Source of the DNA: Isoetes taiwanensis | Taxonomy: Eukaryota > Streptophyta > Lycopodiopsida > Isoetales > Isoetaceae | Assembly (NCBI GenBank): GCA_021234155.1 | Contig: JAJEKV010000126.1 | Location: 1,055,273-1,119,272, forward strand | DNA length: 64,000 bases | Direction: 5' to 3' | Shown: positions 57,801 to 64,000 of the stretch, piece by piece | Numbering within the stretch: the stretch's first letter is position 1 | Layout of the letters: every line of letters starts with the position of its first letter | Position numbers and translations under genes: made by a program | The notes under the pieces: model-generated | Database searches by the model: none | The model's input: the letters and a program-made list of their open reading frames with translations, nothing else | What the model was told of the DNA's origin: nothing

Positions 57801-60800
57801 AATGATTAAAAGCATGGGGCTGATCCAATATTTGCCGGCGATTGATTAGGTAGATCCTCGCGACCCGGATCCTATATTGGGGCCTGAAGCGCCTCGTTTG
57901 CTTATGAAACGCGGTTTCTGTTAATTAGAGAAATTTTCGTTTTTCTTGGGTTTGACGAAATAGATTAGGTAGTGCCAGGGATGGTAAAACAGTTCCTCCT
58001 CTACCGACAAAACGTCAATGAATCCTAAGTTAGAGCGAAAATAACATCATAGCCATAGACTTTGACACCGGGCACGTAGCACCATTTGTCATGGCCCGAT
58101 GTAGGGGTTTGAGCAGCATCACGGTGACGTGGGATAAGCCATTGCGATTCTTGCGGAAACAGTGAAAGCCCGAGAGGCAGCTCACAAGAGCACATTGTGT
58201 GCTTAGTGAGGTCAAGTTACTATCACGGGGATGTATATAAAATTGATTCATACCAGGAGAAATGTGCAGCGATCTTTTGAGGAACTACTTTGTTTATCTG
58301 AATTCAAGGATTTGAGATAACACAAAGCATAGTGAACAAAGTATAACACATGAAGTGAACTCAAAAGCATATAGCACAAAAGCCTGCGTGAAAATTTAAA
58401 CACAATGTTATGACAAAAACTTTTGTACAAAATGCCGACACAAAGCGAAGGCTATATCATTGAGTCTCAAATCTGATCTACGGATCAACACCATGTTGGC
58501 GGCTATTCTTACAATATGCTCCTTCCAATAGCGAATTACGTGGCAGATTACATATATCGGTTGTTTTACGGGATGTCAACACCCATTGTTTTGTGTGAGA
58601 TTACGGGCTGCGCTCGACATATCTTGGCCAGAAGTAAACAATTAGATCACGCAATTGCTTTCAGGGAATGATTTGCGTGGGGAATTTTGACACGCGCGCC
58701 TTGGAGGTGGCGGAAGGTGGGGGTTTCTCCCACTTCGGCGGCCGGAAGTTTCACCATACTCCAAATTAGGGAGGGCCTTGTCCGGTTGCTTGTCCGATTT
58801 AGCGGATTAGCGGTGGCATTCACGATTGTCAAGTTACGGTTGATTAGCTTCCAAGCTTCTTGAAAGTTGGATCAAGTTTTGCTTTGTGCAGCCTGCGATG
58901 CATCTATCGGTTCCGGGTCTCCTTGATCCTTTCTTGAAGCTTTTAAGTCCGAGGCCTTCGTAGTATGTCCATATTCTTTGAGATCCGTTCCATGTGTTAT
59001 ATTAATATCAGGCTTGTGAACCTTGTTTCTTCCGTTGCTCATCTTGCTCTTCACCTTCCTCTTCCATATGAGGCCTTGCGTTTCTCTGCAGAATCTCGAA
59101 GAAGATCTAAGGAAGCGGCATAGCATGCGTCAAACTTCAAAGCAACTTATAAGTTTTAACTTGCATCAGCGCTACCCGCTTGAAGCTGATTCCTCTGAGA
59201 AGAGGCTGTCCAAAGCGCAACTTCTAATGGTGATACCAGCTCCTTCAGCATATATAATAGACATAAGAGGTTTTTGCACGGCTCTTGAGGGGTGTGCCCC
59301 TTCCATAAATTTGGGTTTTACACGTAAAGAACTCCAAATACTTTCTTTTATTTTTGCATCTACATCTTGTCGCCCGATTATGAGGATATTATTTTGGAAG
59401 AGTGCTGTAGTGCCTTAGTGACAGTGGGTAAGCTCAAGTTGGGTTTTAGCGGGCGCAGGCACGTCATGCGATTTGTGTCACATGACATAATGCTGGAATT
59501 CTTTTATATTTTTTTTTTTGCTCTCCCATCCTTTTCTCTTCAGGCTGGGAAGCATGGGGCTACCTTGTATCGCTGGGCTATTTTAATACGGTTTGGCAAA
59601 TGTCACCGTCACGAAACATGACTACTGTGGTACACTTTGCATGTCATGCCTGCAACTCTACTAAAAATCTGTGTGACTTTCATCCCGCAGGGGTGGAAAA
59701 ACTACATGTCTACAAAATCAAGCTGGCATTTTAGAACCTGCCGTCTGCGGGGCCACAAAAGGATGCCACTTTTACGATACGTCTTTGCGTGTGCGCTGCT
59801 GGGCAGAATATGCGGCTCGTACCGCTGGCGCAGCAGACTTCCAAAAAAGCTGCTGACGGAATTACGCTGAGCGCGCTCTTTATTATGGATTTGCTTTAGC
59901 GTGGTCCGAAATACGTATACGCATATCCGGGGAGAGCGTTGCTTTCGGGCGACTCACGCGGAAAACATAAACCAACTCATCAAAAGGTATTACATATAAC
60001 TTCTCGAGATAAATTGGCATGTAATGCTTACTTCGCACGGCCTTAATGAGTGAAAGAATCTAATTTAAGAATGTCTGAAACCCTCTGGCTAATGATTAAA
60101 AGCGTCTGTATACCCCTTTCTTTGCACTTTCAAGAAACTGTATTTTTGTGAGATTTAGTCCATCACAACTATTTACCTGAAGGCATTGTTCGAACCTGCG
60201 TGGGTTTTAGGGGGAATATGCTGAAATTGCTTTGAAGGTTTCTCACGGTAATTCCCTGATCATCGGTGAAACTTTCGGCTTGCCCAATTGTTGACAACTT
60301 CTCTGTGAGGAGGAGTTTGGGCCGAGGCTGATTCTTGCATAAATAGGGCGCACTTCTCATCGCCGATTCCTTAACCTTGAGTTATTGGTAGCCACCTAGA
60401 ACAAAATCACCTTACAATCTTTTGCTTAGGATCCTTGCGACGGGTGCACTGAGGAAACAAAGAAAGAATAGCATACCTTCGAGGCCGGATATCCCCTTTG
60501 ATTCACAGTGGCCCTTGTGGAGACATCCGAATCTAAGGCTGATAACTGGTTTTGCCGTTGTTGGGCTTGTCGATTAGTTCTTTGTATCTTGTTTTACTTT
60601 GATGGCGTCGTTTACCTTTGTATGGAAATCTGAATGTATTCTTTGTTGGGAGAGGATTTTTCATTTAATACAGGCTTTGTTCTTTTTTATAATAGCTTTT
60701 CATGAAATTCAACAGCACAACAAGAGCATTGCTTGCGCGTATTATAAAGCTGATATATGAGCCACGAAATCATTGATTGCGACTAAATATAAAATTTTCT

Positions 60801-63155
60801 TTTGCTTACTGGCGAGGCGACCAGAGTGACTAATTTCTGCATGTGACCGACGCGCCCATTAGTTGGTCAGGGGAATTGTTCCACGAAGATGCGACCCAGC
60901 GTCCTTGAGCATATTTATATATGTAAACAATGAAGAAACAAATAAATATGATGCTGAGCCTTTGTTAAAGGTCAAATGGAGCAGGAATCTGGCGGGTATT
61001 TGGAACACTCTGTCAGGGTACCGGCGGAAGCTTTTGTCGATTAATACGTACATGGTCATTTAGCCAGGACTCTATGTATGTCATATTAAGCGGGGAGCTG
61101 GTTACGCCAATCGAAATCTTACGACTCTGGAACGTTCACACCCATTGGATAATATCTTTTGAACTCCTCGAGCTTGAGATCTTTGGCAGTTTCTGGCTTT
61201 TGTATACCCAAGTTAAACTTTAAAATCTTACGGCATTTTGGGATCAGTTCTCGGGCAATAAGTGGCTGGTAGGTGTTGCTTTAGTGGGCCGAGGGAAGGG
61301 TAGAAGGCGTCGAAGGCTACGCCTTGTCATCGCGTTAAGGCGCCTTTGTTATCTATCTGAATGAGTTCCTCTTTGATGGCATACCTTCTGATGCTGGCGG
61401 GAGTCTGCGGGAGGCGATCAAAAGCATGGCGGAGGGCTGAAGGGATTCTTGCCGAACAACCAACATTTCTTTGAGGGCCTCTGGCTGATTCTTGGAAGGA
61501 ACAACAACATTTTACTCTACTTGGGCACCTCTGATGTCCTTTGGGAGTGGATGGTTAAGCCAGCCAGCGCAAAAGGGGCCACCCGGATCTCTTCTTTGAA
61601 ACAATACTGAGCGGTTCCCCGGGTGTCCATCGCCCGAAGGCGGGTTTGTTACATCTTTAGTAGCCCTTCAAAGCAGCGGGGAAGGGAGGTTTCTTATCGG
61701 TAAAAGGCCTTTTACGCACATGCTAAATCGACAAAGTATATCCACTGTTGCATTTTAATACGGAGCAAACTTAAGGAATCATAGGGCGGCAATATCCGGT
61801 ATTAAAATCACGCCAACTTGCTTTGGTGGGCATCCCTTGCGGCTTGCCCGCTTTGTTGACTTTACTGCGCCAATCATAATGGATGGATCATAATTACGCC
61901 ATCTCAAAACGTACTTTCGACAATTTTGCAGCCCTTGAGTATCTTCTCGCTTGCAAATTATTGCATCCTGCATGCATTATTTTTGGTGTGCCTTCCCACA
62001 TAACAATAACTATACCTAGCTGCTCGTAATCTGGACCCTTCCCATTCCTAAAAAGAACAAACACAAAGTCCCTTTGGTCTCGATTACATGAGGTTTTGCA
62101 TCGCGATTTCAACACACCACTTCACCGCTTCTATCGGGGAGTGACAATTACGATTGGTTCACCGGTAGGCCAGCCCAGGAATAGTTAGAGGGGCTGCGAG
62201 GAAACAATTGAACCACCGAGGTTGAATGCACTAGTATTGTGGAAGAAGATATTTCTAAGGATCCCTTGCGGCCGATCTCAGTTCCTCGATTACAAACTAA
62301 TAAAGGGGTGATTACGTCACCATTATGCTGGCAAGCTGTGGCCGGCGTTCTTTGCGACGGCAAGTATTCGTTTTTATATAAATTGCTGCGCCTGCCAGCG
62401 TGACGCGGTGCGTCTTGATCACTACCTTCGGAAAGGGAAGGTAGGCGTGAGTCACAACTATCGCTGACGCGATGCGTAGCGACATCTAACTATCCTAAAG
62501 AACTAGTAGAAGCTAATAGAGATACCTATGCTGCAAAATGAGGAAATTACCTGCAGCTATAAGGGCCAACATGTGAATTAGGCGCTAGAAATTTTAGGAT
62601 AGAAGCTTGAAATTTCTTTGAAGAAGCTAAATTTTCCTTGAGGAGCTGATGAGAAAAAGGCCAAAACCTCTTTGGGCACCATGCATGCATTACTGGCCAT
62701 TATATTGTTGGCCGAATCCTTATAATGAGTGCCATTATATTGGTATCATTTATGGCGTGACATATTCCACCATTATCCCAAAAGCAACTGACTTGTAGCG
62801 TCTTGGAATGTGGTGACCGCGTGAGGAATTTGTGTGAGGTAATTTGTGGGGAGTTGGAAGAGACTGACAAATCACCCACGGCATGTCAGGGTTTAAATTG
62901 GATAAGGAGCCGGGGACATTAGGGCATAGAAGATTCTAAAAGTCTTTGTTGAGAATACAATTCAAAATCGCCTAAGACCATCCAACAAATTTCATTGTGT
63001 TACCAAAGGCTTCAAAGAGGAAGGAGTTGTTGGTAGGAGTTAATTTGGAAGGCTATGTTGGGTTACAATGGCTCGGAGATGAATTTCAAAGCATCCAAGC
63101 ATATTGGAAGCGTTGTAGAACCGGTGAAGCGAGCGAGTTCATTTAAAGCTGTGTT
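57801..63155. other. CG-richer region with unrecognised coding-like frames
   Basis: Noticeably more CG dinucleotides than most of the window. Minus-strand frames with coding texture but no known domain occur at 58832-58647, 59126-58872 (hydrophilic; NKVHKPDINITHGTDLKEYG), 62115-61894 (DFVFVLFRNGKGPDYEQLGI) and 62363-62148. They overlap in different frames as if broken by single-base shifts. A hairpin CTACCTTC/GAAGGTAG lies at 62422-62444. The region may be a young transposable element or several host exons. Confidence 0.3.
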
Positions 63156-63720
63156 TTAAGTTAAATATGCCGCGTACCCTTTTTTTGTGTCTGTGATAAA
63201 ATCCCGTTCTGTTGAAATATAGATTACTTTGGCAGCCAATACAGCATTCATAAGGGTATTATTTCCTGTTTGTAGGCGTTGAGATGCCAATTCATCTTCC
63301 TGCGACGCGGTGATCCTTGAGGTACGGTAGCAGATACATCCGGTCGCGAAGGCGTCTTTTCGAACATATTCTACACTAGGAGGTACATTTAATGCTCTTC
63401 CGCGGGGTACGTAAAGGGTTATTGGATTATCTACTTCTCCGTAGGTGATTTCACGACCGCTGACTAGTACTTCGTCGGATCCTTGAAAGCTGATTTTGCT
63501 TGCGCCCGGCTTATAATCTAGAGCGAGCCGTATAAATAGACGCTGGTATACAGCGTGATCTAGGGGCTATATTTAGCTGCTTGCTCTTTAAGACGCATTA
63601 CAATCTAGGCGAATTGTATCTGCTTGCTCTGGGGAGATAAGCGGTGGCCGATCCCGCACCCTTCTTCATCCGCGCGCAAACTTGGTGCAATGGGTAGCGT
63701 GAAGTGCTCTGTGACATGGC
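63156..63720 (-). CDS. Unrecognised protein, C-terminal part
   Basis: From 63566 down to the stop at 63158-63156 the minus strand is open for 136 codons with strong coding texture but no early methionine, so it is the end of a longer protein or an exon. Segments include VYQRLFIRLALDYKPGASKI, GSDEVLVSGREITYGEVDN, LYVPRGRALNVPPSVEYVRK, DAFATGCICYRTSRITASQE and GNNTLMNAVLAAKVIYIS. Upstream, in another frame, 63720-63600 reads TEHFTLPIAPSLRADEEGCG and then IGHRLSPQSKQIQF, suggesting continuation across one or two single-base shifts. The protein runs off or begins near the right edge of the window. I recognise no family and infer no function. Confidence 0.5.
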
Positions 63721-64000
63721 GGCAGCGTTTTTAAGCCCGAGCAATAGCGTCCATTGTGCTTCTGGAACTTGCCTGACGCCAGTCCATACTATTCCATGGA
63801 GTCAAAGTGTGCGAAGGAAAAGTACATGCGCCGACAAGCACACCACAACTTGCCGCTTCAACAGAGATAAACGTTAGTCTATGGAAGTTGACCTATAAAG
63901 CCGGAAGCATTGGTTTTGCCACCATCTAAGCCGGGTGGCTTAACACTGGATTAGAGTTTATTGTGGCTTGGCGGTGAATGGCTACCGCTTGCGCTGGACC
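63721..64000. other. Right edge, possible upstream part of unnamed protein
   Basis: Minus-strand coding-like pieces (SVEAASCGVLVGACTFPSHT, DGGKTNASGFIGQLP) continue toward the window edge in different frames. They may belong to the protein at 63156-63720. The window ends here, so this cannot be decided. Confidence 0.3.

Noticed and set aside
63528-63540. GTATAAATAGA as a TATA box for a plus-strand gene
   Set aside because: It lies inside the minus-strand coding stretch and no coherent plus-strand gene follows.

Overview
This window looks like nuclear DNA from a land plant with a large, repeat-rich genome. The evidence is spliced genes with GT-AG introns, plant-type protein families (cytosolic pyruvate kinase, a secreted endo-beta-mannanase), a nuclear tRNA-Leu with internal pol III boxes, and many decayed LINE and Copia retrotransposons. 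A fern or other non-flowering plant is possible, but that is a guess. Nothing bacterial, plasmid or organellar is evident, and no CRISPR array was seen.

Four genes are secure, all on the minus strand: a cytosolic pyruvate kinase (4.08-5.95 kb, 3 exons), a TIPIN/Swi3/Csm3 replication-fork protection protein (34.47-35.86 kb, 5 exons recognised, 5' end not found), a tRNA-Leu(CAA) at 44.30-44.38 kb, and a GH5-type mannan endo-1,4-beta-mannosidase (45.25-47.00 kb, 5 exons, signal peptide). They are unrelated in function and do not form an operon or cluster. Two further minus-strand coding stretches look real but I could not name them: 41.36-42.30 kb and 63.16-63.72 kb. Weaker unnamed candidates lie at 7.36-8.69 kb, 10.34-10.74 kb and 52.8-53.3 kb. 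A decayed trihelix/Myb-SANT-like frame series lies at 12.49-13.49 kb.

The rest is mostly transposon. From left to right: a Copia RT scrap (6.77-7.19 kb); an L1-like LINE (about 15.84-20.24 kb, poly(A) tail) carrying a 1.19 kb poly(A)-tailed retroposon flanked by a perfect 15-bp target duplication; a second LINE RT scrap (20.35-21.1 kb); a possible LTR with TATA and a tRNA-Met-type primer site (21.2-22.66 kb); a minus-strand LINE with endonuclease, RT and C-terminal zinc motif spread over 25.98-30.88 kb, apparently split by a GC-rich block; a second 3' copy of that LINE (30.88-31.92 kb); a degraded Copia on the minus strand (49.6-52.05 kb); LINE 3' and RT scraps at 48.5-48.85 and 54.3-54.8 kb; foldback and MITE-like elements at 39.75 and 47.80-48.25 kb; and several tandem duplications.

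The main cross-cutting observation is that the recognised protein genes keep catalytic residues and splice sites, yet their frames are broken by many single-base indels, often inside homopolymers. The mannanase has about ten in roughly 1.26 kb of coding sequence. This looks more like consensus error in a long-read assembly than four independent pseudogenes, although pseudogenes cannot be excluded. Open reading frames in this window are therefore shorter than the true genes, and some elements that look dead may be less decayed than they appear.
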